From Chloroflexota bacterium (lineage in GTDB: Bacteria > Chloroflexota > Dehalococcoidia > DSTF01 > JACRBR01), in NCBI GenBank assembly GCA_028872875.1, contig JAGWOC010000007.1, positions 1-64,000 on the forward strand: DNA of 64,000 nt. Direction: 5' to 3'. Numbering within the stretch: the stretch's first letter is position 1; each line of letters opens with the position of its first letter. The position numbers and the translations under genes are program-made. Positions 35,060 through 44,179 of this stretch are shown piece by piece. Below the pieces are notes generated by a model. It had not been told where the DNA came from. It did not search any database and was given only the letters and a program-made list of their open reading frames with translations.

Positions 35060-36360
35060 CGCCGTTCAACCTCCGCAGTACGCATCACCGGTGGCGACCC
35101 ACTGGCTGCCCCGACGGGTCGCGTCCGTCCTTCGTCGCGCGTGTCCGCGCCGTCCTCGATCCTCCGCACTACCGCGATCGCGCCGACCGCGAGGAACGAT
35201 GCACCCACGAGGAGCATCACCGATGCCGCCCCGAACGCCGGCAGCAGCAGCGCAGCGAGCGCGGGCCCGATCGAGTGGCCGAGCCCGTCCATCGACATGA
35301 ACCAGCCGATGATGCCACCGCGCGCGCCCGCCCCGCCGGCGAGCGCCATCATCGTCGAGGCGATGGTGGGCACCGCAAGCCCGAACCCGATGCCCCCGGC
35401 CGTCGCCGCGACAACGATCGTCGCCGGGTGCGTCCAGTGCGCGAGGACGAGCACGGCGATGCCGGCGGTGAAGAAGCCCGGAGCCATCACCCGGCGTGCG
35501 CCCACGCGGTCCGCGAGCGCGCCGCCAGCGACCACCCCCAGCCCGCCCAGGACCGCCGCCGGCGCGAGGAGGATCCCCTCGCGCGTCAGCGAGACATGGG
35601 CGATGTCGCGTCCGTACGCCCGGAAGATCGCCGTGAGCGCGCCGAGCGCGATCGACTCCGCCACGATGATCGCGGAGAACGCCACCCGCTGCGGCGAGCG
35701 CAGCACCGCCGGCAGCTCCCGCAGCGACGGCACCTCCGCCGTCTTCCGTTCCGCGGTCTCGCGCGCGCTCACCGGCGTACGCAGCGCGACCGTCAGCGCT
35801 GCCGCGACCAGGCTGATGGACATGAGCATCGCGATGTTGAAGGGCACGAACATGTTGAGGAGCGCGCCGCCCCCTAACCCCGTCAGGAGCGCGGCCATCG
35901 TCGCCAGGGTCAGCGCCGCCGTGAATCGCGACTTCTCGCCTGATTCGAAGCGCGACGTCCCCGCCGAGTACAGCGCCGGCCACAGCACGGAAGATCCGAG
36001 CCCTTCGACCGCCGCCGCCGCAACAATGGCGTACGGCGCGACGTGGGCCAGCGGCAGCATCGACGCGTCGGCCGCGAGGAGCAGCGCCGTACCGCCGATC
36101 ATGGCCGTCCGCGTCCCGAGCCGGTCCGACACCATGCCGCTCAGCACCTGAGAGCACAGCTTGGCGATGCCAAAGGCCGCCAGCGCGTAGCCCGCGATCG
36201 CCGCGCTCGCGTGCAGCTTCTCCGGGAGATACGACTGCAGGGCGATCAGGAAGATGAAGATGAACGCGGTGTCCGCGAGGAAGCCGATCGCGAGCAGCGG
36301 CAGGGCCCGCCGCGCGATGTCTCGCGACCCTGCGAGCGCATCCGTGATGCGGTGCAGCAT
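35056..36360 (-). CDS. Major facilitator superfamily transporter
   Basis: 434 residues with 12 predicted membrane helices, including the cytoplasmic loop GMVSDRLGTRTAMIGG (MFS signature DRxGxR) between helices 2 and 3 and its weaker repeat ALADRVGARRVMA. Its position between glycosyltransferase and epimerase genes suggests export or import of a sugar or lipid intermediate, but the substrate is unknown. ATG 36360 overlaps the preceding stop (TGATG). Confidence 0.87.
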   Translation of the reverse strand: MLHRITDALAGSRDIARRALPLLAIGFLADTAFIFIFLIALQSYLPEKLHASAAIAGYALAAFGIAKLCSQVLSGMVSDRLGTRTAMIGGTALLLAADASMLPLAHVAPYAIVAAAAVEGLGSSVLWPALYSAGTSRFESGEKSRFTAALTLATMAALLTGLGGGALLNMFVPFNIAMLMSISLVAAALTVALRTPVSARETAERKTAEVPSLRELPAVLRSPQRVAFSAIIVAESIALGALTAIFRAYGRDIAHVSLTREGILLAPAAVLGGLGVVAGGALADRVGARRVMAPGFFTAGIAVLVLAHWTHPATIVVAATAGGIGFGLAVPTIASTMMALAGGAGARGGIIGWFMSMDGLGHSIGPALAALLLPAFGAASVMLLVGASFLAVGAIAVVRRIEDGADTRDEGRTRPVGAASGSPPVMRTAEVERR

Positions 36361-38489
36361 CAGAGCCTCCCGCAGTCCTTCAGCGTGGCCGGCGCCGGCT
36401 CGCTGTCACGGAACGGCACGACGTCGTAGACGGTGATCCCCGCGTGGCGGCTCCGGTACGTGACGTGGGCCTCTCCCCGGCTCACGAGCGACTCCAGCAA
36501 CCGCTGCTCGTTGGTCGGGAACTCCGCGAGGTACGCGCGCTCCACCACCACACGGTCGATCCCCTTCACCGCCAGGTAGCACTGGTACGTGGGGAGCTTC
36601 CAGCTATGGCGCTGCTGGCTCTCGCTGAAAAACTCGTTGGCGAGCACGGCGTGGTCACGGAGGAGGTAGTAGCCGCCCTGCTCGCGCTCGTTGGGGCTGA
36701 GCACGCGGTACACCCTGCCGGGCCGGAAGTCAGGGCTCCGCAGGTAGCCGCGGTACGGGTCCGTATTGGGGTGGACGAGGCCGTAGTAGCTGCCTTCCGC
36801 CGCGAACTTGTGGATCACCGGCAGGTCGGCCAGCGCGGTGTGCCCGACGAAGCCCGAGCTGACCGCGACGACGGCCACCGTTGCCGCCAGGAACGCCATG
36901 CCAATCGACCGGAAGTGCCGTTCGAGCAGGGGCGCCAGCGCCGCCAGCAGGAACGGCGCGCCCATCACGAGCCCGCGCCGCGGCAGGTCCTGCATGATCG
37001 AGATCACGATGGTCTGCCGGGTGTTGTCGCCCACCGCCGGCGTGTTGAGCGAGAAGTAGATGAACGGCGTCAGCGCGGCCAGCACGACCCCGCTCACCGC
37101 CATGAGGGGGAGCCGCGTCCGCGGGCGGAAGAGTTCGCAGAAGACGACGTACGCCCCGACGGCCAGGCCTCCCTCGATGGGGTGGGTCGACGCCGTCAGC
37201 CACATGAAGATGGCCGCGAGGAGCCAGCGTTGCCGCTCCACCGACCACACCACGCCGAAGAACGCGACCGTCGCCCAGAGGAACGAATACTGTCCGGCGG
37301 CGACGGCATCGATGTAGAAGGGGTTGGCGAGGAACAGCAGCATCAGCCACGGGTCGCGCATCCGCGGCCGCACGATCATCGCACCGACCGCCACCGCCGC
37401 GCCCGCGAGCACCAGGAAGAGCGTCACGGACCAGTCGCCCAGCAGGGGATAGACGAGCGCATTCGCGGTCCATGGCACCATGCCGTACGGGAAGGTGAAC
37501 GCGCGCCCGTCATCGAGCCCCGCGAAGCGGATCGGGATCCGCCCGGTCTCATAGAGCGACCGGCTGATGTACCAGACGTGCGCGTAGTTGTTGATGGTGT
37601 CGTTCGCCAGGTAGATCGTCCGCGAGAGCATCACCAGCGCCGGCGCCAGCATCGCGAGGAAGAACAGCGGCAGGCCGTAGAACGCGAGCCAGCGCGGCAT
37701 GCCGTGTGGCAGGCGCCGCGTCGCCATCACCCGCCACCACGCGCAGGGCATGGCGACGAGGTCGATGACCACGTCCTTCAGCCGCGTCCGCGAGCGGAAG
37801 ACGGGGATATCGACGAGAGTCGTGTCGTGGATCTTGTAGCCGAGCAGCGGCAGGATCACCGCGACCTCGACGGTCTCGCTGTACTTGTAGCCCTTGTAGT
37901 AGGCCAGCGCGTCGAGGAGCGGGCCGACCTTGAACGCGCGGTAACCGGACTCGACGTCCTGAAACCGGCGCCCCGACCAGATCGACGCCCACGCCGACAT
38001 GATCCAGTTTCCGACCCGCTTGTACAGGGGATACAGCCGGAAGTCACGCCGCGCGATCACCGCGTCGGCGCCGTCCTCGATCGGTTTCAGCAGCAGGTCA
38101 AGGCTCGCCGGGTCGTGCTGGCCGTCGGCATCGACGGTGAGCACGACGTCGTCTTCGGAGATCTGCCCGGTCTCCACCATGCGCCGCAGGTGCGAGAACG
38201 CGGCGTAGTACGCGGCCGACATGCCGCGGTTCCGGTTGAACGAGATGAGGTGCGCATGCGGCTTGTCGTCAAGCCACTCGAAGACGACTTCGCGGGTGGC
38301 GTCCGATGACCCGTCATCGACGATGAGCAGGCGGTCGACCAGCGGGTAGAGCCGCTCCAGCACGCCGGCGATCGTCGCCGCTTCGTTGAAGGCCGGCATG
38401 ACGGCGATGAGCTGCGGCCGGCGCGTGCCGCGCTCTGGCGTCACGGCGGGGTTCGGCGCGGGCATCGGACGGACAGGCGACTCGATCAT
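36360..38489 (-). CDS. Glycosyltransferase family 2 (dolichol-P-mannose-synthase-like) fused to a multi-pass membrane domain
   Basis: 709 residues. Residues about 25-255 are a GT2 domain: AVMPAFNEAATI, VDDGSSDAT, DxD as DADGQHDP (D120, D122) and DVESGYRAFK. Residues about 265-600 carry around eight to nine membrane helices, with NDTINNYAHVWY (296-307) in the first outer loop. A soluble tail (about 600-700) ends the protein. The membrane part is paralogous to the 44164 protein. GT2 enzymes of this type transfer sugar to polyprenyl phosphate; the membrane part resembles GT-C transferases that use such donors, but this is inference. Start overlaps the previous stop (ATGA). Confidence 0.82.
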   Translation of the reverse strand: MIESPVRPMPAPNPAVTPERGTRRPQLIAVMPAFNEAATIAGVLERLYPLVDRLLIVDDGSSDATREVVFEWLDDKPHAHLISFNRNRGMSAAYYAAFSHLRRMVETGQISEDDVVLTVDADGQHDPASLDLLLKPIEDGADAVIARRDFRLYPLYKRVGNWIMSAWASIWSGRRFQDVESGYRAFKVGPLLDALAYYKGYKYSETVEVAVILPLLGYKIHDTTLVDIPVFRSRTRLKDVVIDLVAMPCAWWRVMATRRLPHGMPRWLAFYGLPLFFLAMLAPALVMLSRTIYLANDTINNYAHVWYISRSLYETGRIPIRFAGLDDGRAFTFPYGMVPWTANALVYPLLGDWSVTLFLVLAGAAVAVGAMIVRPRMRDPWLMLLFLANPFYIDAVAAGQYSFLWATVAFFGVVWSVERQRWLLAAIFMWLTASTHPIEGGLAVGAYVVFCELFRPRTRLPLMAVSGVVLAALTPFIYFSLNTPAVGDNTRQTIVISIMQDLPRRGLVMGAPFLLAALAPLLERHFRSIGMAFLAATVAVVAVSSGFVGHTALADLPVIHKFAAEGSYYGLVHPNTDPYRGYLRSPDFRPGRVYRVLSPNEREQGGYYLLRDHAVLANEFFSESQQRHSWKLPTYQCYLAVKGIDRVVVERAYLAEFPTNEQRLLESLVSRGEAHVTYRSRHAGITVYDVVPFRDSEPAPATLKDCGRL

Positions 38490-39409
38490 GCGCTGCGCAG
38501 GACCGCCCGCTCCTGCTCCAGGAACCAGTGCACCGTGCGTTCCATGCCGGTATCGAAGTCCACCTTGGGCGTCCAGCCGATCTCGCGGGCGGCCTTTGCC
38601 GACGAGACCTGCTTGCCGGCGTAGTCTCCGGCGCGCGCCGGCACGAACTCGATCCCCTTGCCGCCGACGAGCCGGTGGACCGTTTCGGCGATGCGCAGGA
38701 TGGACACCTCCTCGGCGCCATCGATGTTGTACGTCTCGTTCTCCGCCTCCGGCGCGAGCGCCAGCACGTGGGCGTCCGCCAGGTCTTCGACGTACACGAA
38801 CTTGCGGTTCTGGCTGCCGTCGCCCGCCACGGTCATCGGCTCGCCGCTCAGGGCCTTGCGGATGAAGATCGGGATCACGAGCGAGGGCCGCATCCGCGGG
38901 CCGTACGGGATCCCGTAGCGCAGGACCGTGAACGGGACGTTGAAGAGTGTCCGGTAGTCGTGGCAGAGCATCTCCGAGGCGATCTTTGTCGTCGTGTAGA
39001 CGTGGCCCGTCTGCGCGGGGTCGAAGCACGACCGCTCGTCCACGCGCTGCTCCCGCGCCGCGCTGTACACCCAGACGGTGCTCGCCAGCACGACGCGCCG
39101 CAGGCCGTTCCGCCGCGCCGATTCGAGCACGTGCGCCGTGCCGAGCACGTTGAGGGCGACGGAACCGGTCGGGTCTGCGACGACGTTGTTCACGTCGGCC
39201 ACCGCGGCGAGGTGGAACACCACATCGAGCCCGCGCGTCGCCCTGTCCAGCGCGTCCTGGTCCATGATGTCCACGGCCAGGCACTCCACGTCGTCGCGGT
39301 GCGGCCGCGCGACGCTGTCGAGCACGCGCACGTCCACGTGCGCGTCCTTCAGCTTGTCGACGACGTGCGAGCCGATGAACCCACAGCCGCCGGTCACACC
39401 CACCTTCAT
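38486..39409 (-). CDS. NAD-dependent nucleotide-sugar epimerase/dehydratase
   Basis: 307 residues of an extended short-chain dehydrogenase. It starts MKVGVTGGCGFIGSHVVDKL. LASTVWVYSA is followed by YTTTKIASE with the catalytic Tyr and Lys (YxxxK), then RYGIPYGPRMRPS. Produces a nucleotide sugar for the GT2 fusion. It follows the DegT gene with no gap (stop 39410, start 39409) and overlaps the GT2 gene by 4 bases, so translation is coupled. Confidence 0.88.
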   Translation of the reverse strand: MKVGVTGGCGFIGSHVVDKLKDAHVDVRVLDSVARPHRDDVECLAVDIMDQDALDRATRGLDVVFHLAAVADVNNVVADPTGSVALNVLGTAHVLESARRNGLRRVVLASTVWVYSAAREQRVDERSCFDPAQTGHVYTTTKIASEMLCHDYRTLFNVPFTVLRYGIPYGPRMRPSLVIPIFIRKALSGEPMTVAGDGSQNRKFVYVEDLADAHVLALAPEAENETYNIDGAEEVSILRIAETVHRLVGGKGIEFVPARAGDYAGKQVSSAKAAREIGWTPKVDFDTGMERTVHWFLEQERAVLRSA

Positions 39410-40543
39410 CTACGCCTCCGTCGCCACGCGCTGCTCCGCGAGCGCCTTTACCAGGGACTCGACGACGTACGCCGCGTCATCGTCCGGCATGACCGCGGAC
39501 ACCGGCAGGCAGATGTGCCGGGAGCAGAGCTCCTCGGCGACCGGCAGGCTGCCCGCCGCCTGCGGGCCGAAGACCGGCTGCAGGTGGCACGGCGCCTCGT
39601 AGACCTCGCCGCTGAGGCCGACGTCGTACCGCTCGCGCAGCGTCTTCTTGAGCGCGCTCCGGTCGACGCCCGCCGGCGGCATCGCGATGTACTTGTAGTA
39701 GTTGCAGGTCGACCCCTCGGGGATGCGCAGGGGCTCGACGCCGGTGCCCGCGAGCAGCCGGTCGTAGACGGCCGCCACCCGCTGGCGGGCGGCGATGAAC
39801 TCCGGAAGCCGCGCCAGTTGCGAGCCGCCGATGATCGCGTGCGGCTCGCTGAGCCGCCAGTTGTTGCCAAGCAGCGTGTGGAAGTTCGAGGTGAAGCCGG
39901 CCTTGCCCTGGTCGCGGTAGACGCGCGCCTGCTCGTCGATCCGGTCGTCGCTGGTCGCGATCATGCCGCCTTCGCCGGCGGTGATCACCTTCGTCGGATA
40001 GAAGGAGAAGGCAGCCGCGATACCGAAGCTGCCCGCCGGCTTCCCGCCGAGCGTGCTGCCGTGCGCGTGCGCCGCGTCTTCGACCAGCGGCACGCCCGCC
40101 CGGGCACAGATGCCCTGGAGTTCGGCGATGCGCGGCGTGATGACGCCGCCGATGTGCACGACGACGACGGCGCGTGTCTTCGGGCCCAGCAGCGAGCGCA
40201 CGTGGTCTACGTCGATGGAGAAGGTCGCGGGGTCGCACTCGGCAAAGCGCACGACGCCGCCCGCGTGCTCGACAGCGGCGGGCGTGGCGAAGAACGTGTT
40301 CGTCGGCACGATGACCTCGCCGCCGGCGACGCCGATGGCGCGAAAGATGATCTCCAGCGCGCTCGTGCCGCTGCTCGTCGCGATCGCGTGCGTGGTGCCC
40401 GCCGTCCTGGCGAACGCCTCCTCGAACGCGGCACCGTGCTTTCCGAGCGTCAGTTGCCCGGAGGCAAGGCAGGCGTCGATTGCTGCCAGGATCTGCGTCC
40501 GGTCTTCTTCCGGGATGTGGATCTTCGCGGGGGGGATTCGCAT
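39410..40543 (-). CDS. DegT/DnrJ/EryC1/StrS-family sugar aminotransferase (or PLP dehydratase)
   Basis: 377 residues from ATG 40543, 3-4 bases after GGAAGG. PLP-fold signatures: TSSGTSALEIIFRA, EDAAHAHGSTLGGKPAGSFG, and SFYPTKVITAGEGGM with the Schiff-base Lys. These enzymes install amino groups on keto-sugar nucleotides. First gene of the minus-strand glycan operon. Three 11-bp repeats of an OmpR-type regulator site lie 79-104 bases upstream. The ATG at 40567 was rejected because it overlaps a Shine-Dalgarno-like stretch. Confidence 0.9.
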   Translation of the reverse strand: MRIPPAKIHIPEEDRTQILAAIDACLASGQLTLGKHGAAFEEAFARTAGTTHAIATSSGTSALEIIFRAIGVAGGEVIVPTNTFFATPAAVEHAGGVVRFAECDPATFSIDVDHVRSLLGPKTRAVVVVHIGGVITPRIAELQGICARAGVPLVEDAAHAHGSTLGGKPAGSFGIAAAFSFYPTKVITAGEGGMIATSDDRIDEQARVYRDQGKAGFTSNFHTLLGNNWRLSEPHAIIGGSQLARLPEFIAARQRVAAVYDRLLAGTGVEPLRIPEGSTCNYYKYIAMPPAGVDRSALKKTLRERYDVGLSGEVYEAPCHLQPVFGPQAAGSLPVAEELCSRHICLPVSAVMPDDDAAYVVESLVKALAEQRVATEA

Positions 40544-40621
40544 ACACCTTCCTTCGGGCCGGTTCATGGAGCGGCGCCGTGTGCACGGCCACGCCCGCTA
40601 GAAAGCGTAGGGAAGCCACAA

Positions 40622-40647
40622 TGAAGATTGGGTGAAGACCACCTGAA
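40622..40647. promoter_or_regulatory. Three 11-bp direct repeats, likely response-regulator binding site
   Basis: On the plus strand TGAA occurs at 40622, 40633 and 40644, each separated by exactly 7 bases (minus strand TTCA-N7 three times). This 11-bp period is the typical spacing for tandem OmpR/PhoB-family winged-helix regulators. It lies between the two-component operon and the glycan operon. Confidence 0.55.
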
Positions 40648-40653
40648 CGGAAG

Positions 40654-42009
40654 CTATGGATTCGCGAGCGGCAGTTCCACCTGTACCGTCGTGCCCGCCG
40701 GCGACGTGTGGAGCGCGACCGAGCCCCCGTGCGCCTCGGCGATATGGCGCACGATGGCGAGCCCGAGGCCGCTGCCATCGCCGTGCCGCTTGCGCCCGTC
40801 GCGGCCGCGGAAGAAGCGCTCGAAGGCGTGGCGCGCCTCGTCCTCGCTCATCCCCGGCCCTCCATCGCGGACTTCGGCGATCGCCTGCCGGCCGTTCGCG
40901 CGCAGGGTGACGCCGATCGGCTTCCCCGGCTCCGAGTACAACGCCGCGTTGTCGATGAGGTTCTCGAAGATCTGCCCGACGCGCTGTTCGTCCGCGTCAA
41001 TGCGCAACGGCCCCTCCGGCACATGGACGTCGATCTGGCGGTCGCGGAAGCGCTGCTGTTCGCGTTCCGCCACCGTCCGCGCGATGTCGGCGAGGTCGAC
41101 GGGTTGCCGCTGCAGGATGAGGCGCGCGTCGACCTGCGAGAGGAGCAGCAGGTCCGCGAGGATGCGGCTCATCCTCCGTGACTCCGCTTCGGTCTCCGCG
41201 ATGACCTGCTCGCGGTCCTCCGGCGGCAGGGCGCCGCCGCGCAGCACCTCCAGGTTCCCGCGCATCACCGCGAGCGGGCGCCGCAGCTCGTGCGACGAAT
41301 CCGCGAGAAATGCGCGGTGCGCGTCGAGGGTCGTCTCGACCTTGGCGATCAGCTCGTTGAGGGTGCGCACGAGGTCGCCGACCTCGCCGCGCTGCTCCTC
41401 GCCTTCGATCCGCCGGGAGAAGTCGCCCGTCGCCTCGATCTCGCCGGCGGTGTCCGTCGCCGCGCGGATGGGCTGCAACGCGGGTCCGGCGAAGACGTAC
41501 GAGAGGCCGTTCGCGACGAGCAGCGCGAGCACGCCGCCGCCGATCAGCAGGATGCGGATGAGGTCGAGCGCGGCATCGGTCTGGTGGAGCGAGCGCGCGA
41601 CGAGGAGCGTGTTCCCGTCCTGCAGGGGCTGGTAGAGGATGCGCACCCGCTCGTCGTTCGAGGTGTCGTGCGTCGCGAGCGCCGCGGCATTGCCGCCCTT
41701 GTGCTTCGCCGCGATCGGCAGCTCCGAGGTGAGGTTGCTCGACTTCTCGATCGGGACGCCTTCCGGGTTGAGGACCTCGGCGTACACGCCGGGATCGGCG
41801 ATCTCGTCCAGCACCGTCTGGTTGAGCTGGACGCTGCCGTTGGCGGCCGGCGGGCGGCTGGTGATCTGGTGCGCGCGCACGTACAGCGAGTCATCGACCG
41901 ACGCGTAGAGCCGCGCCGAGATCCGCAGGTAGACGATCACGCCGAAGACGGCGAGCACCGCCGCGAAGAGCAGGCTGTAGAGCAGCGTCAGCCGGAAGCG
42001 GAGCGACAC
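40654..42009 (-). CDS. Sensor histidine kinase (HAMP, HisKA, HATPase)
   Basis: 451 residues; GTG start at 42009 immediately after the regulator's stop. Two membrane helices (about 8-28 and 150-172) flank an extracytoplasmic sensor of about 115 residues with no recognised fold. HAMP is at about 175-225. Phospho-acceptor H240 lies in FLADSSHELRRPL. The ATPase core has N-box ENLIDNAALYS, G1 RDGGPGMS and G2 GDGSGLGLAIV. With the preceding regulator it forms a classic two-component pair. Signal unknown; it may report cell-surface state. Confidence 0.92.
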   Translation of the reverse strand: MSLRFRLTLLYSLLFAAVLAVFGVIVYLRISARLYASVDDSLYVRAHQITSRPPAANGSVQLNQTVLDEIADPGVYAEVLNPEGVPIEKSSNLTSELPIAAKHKGGNAAALATHDTSNDERVRILYQPLQDGNTLLVARSLHQTDAALDLIRILLIGGGVLALLVANGLSYVFAGPALQPIRAATDTAGEIEATGDFSRRIEGEEQRGEVGDLVRTLNELIAKVETTLDAHRAFLADSSHELRRPLAVMRGNLEVLRGGALPPEDREQVIAETEAESRRMSRILADLLLLSQVDARLILQRQPVDLADIARTVAEREQQRFRDRQIDVHVPEGPLRIDADEQRVGQIFENLIDNAALYSEPGKPIGVTLRANGRQAIAEVRDGGPGMSEDEARHAFERFFRGRDGRKRHGDGSGLGLAIVRHIAEAHGGSVALHTSPAGTTVQVELPLANP

Positions 42010-42708
42010 CTAGGCCTGCCTGAGCACGTATCCGAACGAGCGCACCGTCTGGACGAGCCGCGACCGGCCGCCGGCTTCGAGCTTCTCCCGCAGGTGGCCG
42101 ACGTGCACGTCCAGGTAATTCGAGTCGCCGCCATCGTATCCCCAGACCTGGAGCGTTACGGCATCGCGCTTCAGCACCGTCTCCGGATTGCGCATGAAGA
42201 TCTCGAGCAGCCGGTACTCCGTGGGCGTGAGCTCGATCCCTTCGCCCCGGCGCGTCACCACGTGGCGTCGCGTGTCCAGCACGACGTCCGCGTAGGTCAG
42301 CGTTTCTTCGGACGCCGAAGGGCGCTCCGCGCGCCGCAACAGCGCCCGCATGCGCGCCGCGAGCTCGGCCAGCTCGAACGGCTTGGTGAGGTAGTCATCC
42401 GCGCCCGACTCCAGGCCCAGGATCCGGTCCGGCACGGTGTCCCGCGCCGAGAGCATGAGGATTGGCATATCGTTGGTCCGGCGCAGGTGGCGGCACAGCG
42501 AGACGCCGTCGAGGTCGGGCATCGTCACGTCCAGGACGGCGACATCGACGCTCTTCGTCTCGATGTACGCGATCGCCTCCTGGGCGTCGGCGAACGTCTC
42601 GACGTCGAAGCCGTGGACGCGCAGCCCGCGCTTCAGCACGCGCAGCAGCCGCTCGTCGTCATCGACGACAACTGCCTTCGCGACCCGCTGGCTGGCCAAT
42701 GCGTTCAT
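42010..42708 (-). CDS. Response regulator, OmpR/PhoB family
   Basis: 232 residues. The receiver domain has the acidic pocket DDDER, phospho-acceptor D60 (VAVLDVTMP), Thr/Ser switch LSARD and K109 (LTKPF). The C-terminal winged-helix (ELTPTEYRLLEIFMRN, GDSNYLDVHVGHLREKLE) is OmpR-type and binds tandem 10-11-bp repeats. TATCAT on the minus strand (42726-42721) is a possible -10, giving a short leader. Likely target: the repeats at 40622-40647 and thus the glycan operon. Confidence 0.93.
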   Translation of the reverse strand: MNALASQRVAKAVVVDDDERLLRVLKRGLRVHGFDVETFADAQEAIAYIETKSVDVAVLDVTMPDLDGVSLCRHLRRTNDMPILMLSARDTVPDRILGLESGADDYLTKPFELAELAARMRALLRRAERPSASEETLTYADVVLDTRRHVVTRRGEGIELTPTEYRLLEIFMRNPETVLKRDAVTLQVWGYDGGDSNYLDVHVGHLREKLEAGGRSRLVQTVRSFGYVLRQA

Positions 42709-42830
42709 CGCTTACCGTCCATGATAGCCAATGCCGGGGTGCCGGACGCGCCGAAGCCTCCGCCACGGCATCGAGCTTCGCGCCGGCCCGCCTTGCCTGC
42801 CAGCCGCCCCCCGATCACGCGTGCCGCGCG

Positions 42831-44165
42831 TCAGCACGGGACGTAGCCCGGCTTGCCGAGCAGCTTGTCGAGGCGCACCGGCTGCAATCCGCGCGCCTTC
42901 AGGCCGTCGAGGATGATCGGCAGCGCCTGCAGGATGACGGTGCGGTTGGCGCCGATGTTCCCATCGATCCCGTCGTGGAGCAGGATGATCGAGCCGGGCC
43001 GGACACCCTTGAGGATGCGGCGCGCGACGAGCTGGCCGTCGTTGGTCGCCCAGTCGCCGGCGGAGTCGTCCCAGGTGATCATCGTCATCCCGTGGTCCGC
43101 CACCACGTGCGCGATGAACGGCGTGTGGCTCCCGTGGGGGGGCCGGTAGAAGGCCGGGCAGACGCCGAGGTTGCGCTTGAAAGCGTCCTGCGCCCGCTGC
43201 AGCTCCGGGTAGCGCGGGTCGAGCCAGCGCACCGCATCGTGGAGGTACGAGTGGTTGCCCAGGAGGTGGCCATCGGCCATCAGCGCCCGCGAGGCGTCGG
43301 GGCGCTTGTCCAGCGCCTTGCCGACGGTGAAGAACGTCCCCTTCACGCCGTGGGCATCGAGGATCGCGGCGATCTCCTCCGTGTACGGCGGGTTGGGGCC
43401 GTCGTCGAAGGTGATGGCGACCTCGTTGCCCGTGCGCGGGCCGTGGCTCGTCAGGCTGCCGAACCAGGTCGCGCGCGGCGTCGTCGCGCCGATGTAGGCG
43501 GCGGTGACACCCGGCAGCAGCAGCGAGAACGCCGCCGCCGGCGCGAGCGCCACGGCACGCCAGCGGCGGCCCGGCATCGCAAGCAGCGCCGCGGCGCCGG
43601 CGAACGCGACGTACGCGGCCCCGGCGGCCATCGCCCCGTCGCGGCCGAAGAGCGCGCGCACGCCGACCAGCAGCCCGGCGACGACGAGCGACGCCACGGC
43701 GGCCGCCGCTGCTCCGCGCTTCCAACCGCCCGCGCCGGCCGGTCGCCGCCCGCCGGGCGCGCCCGACGCCGCGCCGGACACGAGGCCGATGCCGACGCCC
43801 AGGGCCGGTGCGGTGAACCATGCCGCGGCGTAGTACGACGCCTGCGCGAGCAACCACGCCGACACGAGCGCGCCGAAGAGCCCGAGCAGCCCGATGAGGC
43901 GTGGGGCGCGCACCCGCGCGCTCAGCGCCCAGCACCCGAACGCGATCGCGGCGGCCACCGCGCAGCGCAGCGGCGACGCGTACACCGGGCTTGCCGCGAT
44001 CGCGATGGCCGCGAGCACGGTCACGCCCGGCAACCCGGGCGCGGTCAGCGCCTGCGGCCGCCGCACCCAGGCCCGGATATGTGCATGGCCCGCGAGCGCG
44101 GTGTCCGCCGCGGCCGACGCTGGTTCCGCACGCGGCGCGTCTATACCATGTCCCACGTTGCGCAT
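42831..44165 (-). CDS. Membrane-anchored polysaccharide deacetylase (NodB homology, CE4)
   Basis: 444 residues. The first ~225 residues hold seven or eight predicted membrane helices of low complexity. The C-terminal NodB domain has ITFDDGPNPPYTEE (catalytic base Asp-Asp), GNHSYLHD (the two metal-binding His), RPPHGSH, ITWDDSAGDW and GSIILLHDG. It should remove acetyl groups from GlcNAc- or other amino-sugar polymers outside the membrane. The start ATG 44165 overlaps that of the divergent gene at 44164. A TAGACT box 8 bases before it suggests a leaderless mRNA. Confidence 0.85.
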   Translation of the reverse strand: MRNVGHGIDAPRAEPASAAADTALAGHAHIRAWVRRPQALTAPGLPGVTVLAAIAIAASPVYASPLRCAVAAAIAFGCWALSARVRAPRLIGLLGLFGALVSAWLLAQASYYAAAWFTAPALGVGIGLVSGAASGAPGGRRPAGAGGWKRGAAAAAVASLVVAGLLVGVRALFGRDGAMAAGAAYVAFAGAAALLAMPGRRWRAVALAPAAAFSLLLPGVTAAYIGATTPRATWFGSLTSHGPRTGNEVAITFDDGPNPPYTEEIAAILDAHGVKGTFFTVGKALDKRPDASRALMADGHLLGNHSYLHDAVRWLDPRYPELQRAQDAFKRNLGVCPAFYRPPHGSHTPFIAHVVADHGMTMITWDDSAGDWATNDGQLVARRILKGVRPGSIILLHDGIDGNIGANRTVILQALPIILDGLKARGLQPVRLDKLLGKPGYVPC

Positions 44166-44179
44166 GCGGAGAAAGTCTA
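44142..44179. promoter_or_regulatory. Overlapping divergent promoters and start codons
   Basis: Plus strand: TATACC (44142-44147), 16 bases before ATG 44164. Minus strand: TAGACT (44179-44174), 8 bases before ATG 44165. The start codons overlap at CATG (44163-44166), inside the palindrome CGCATGCG. Confidence 0.45.
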
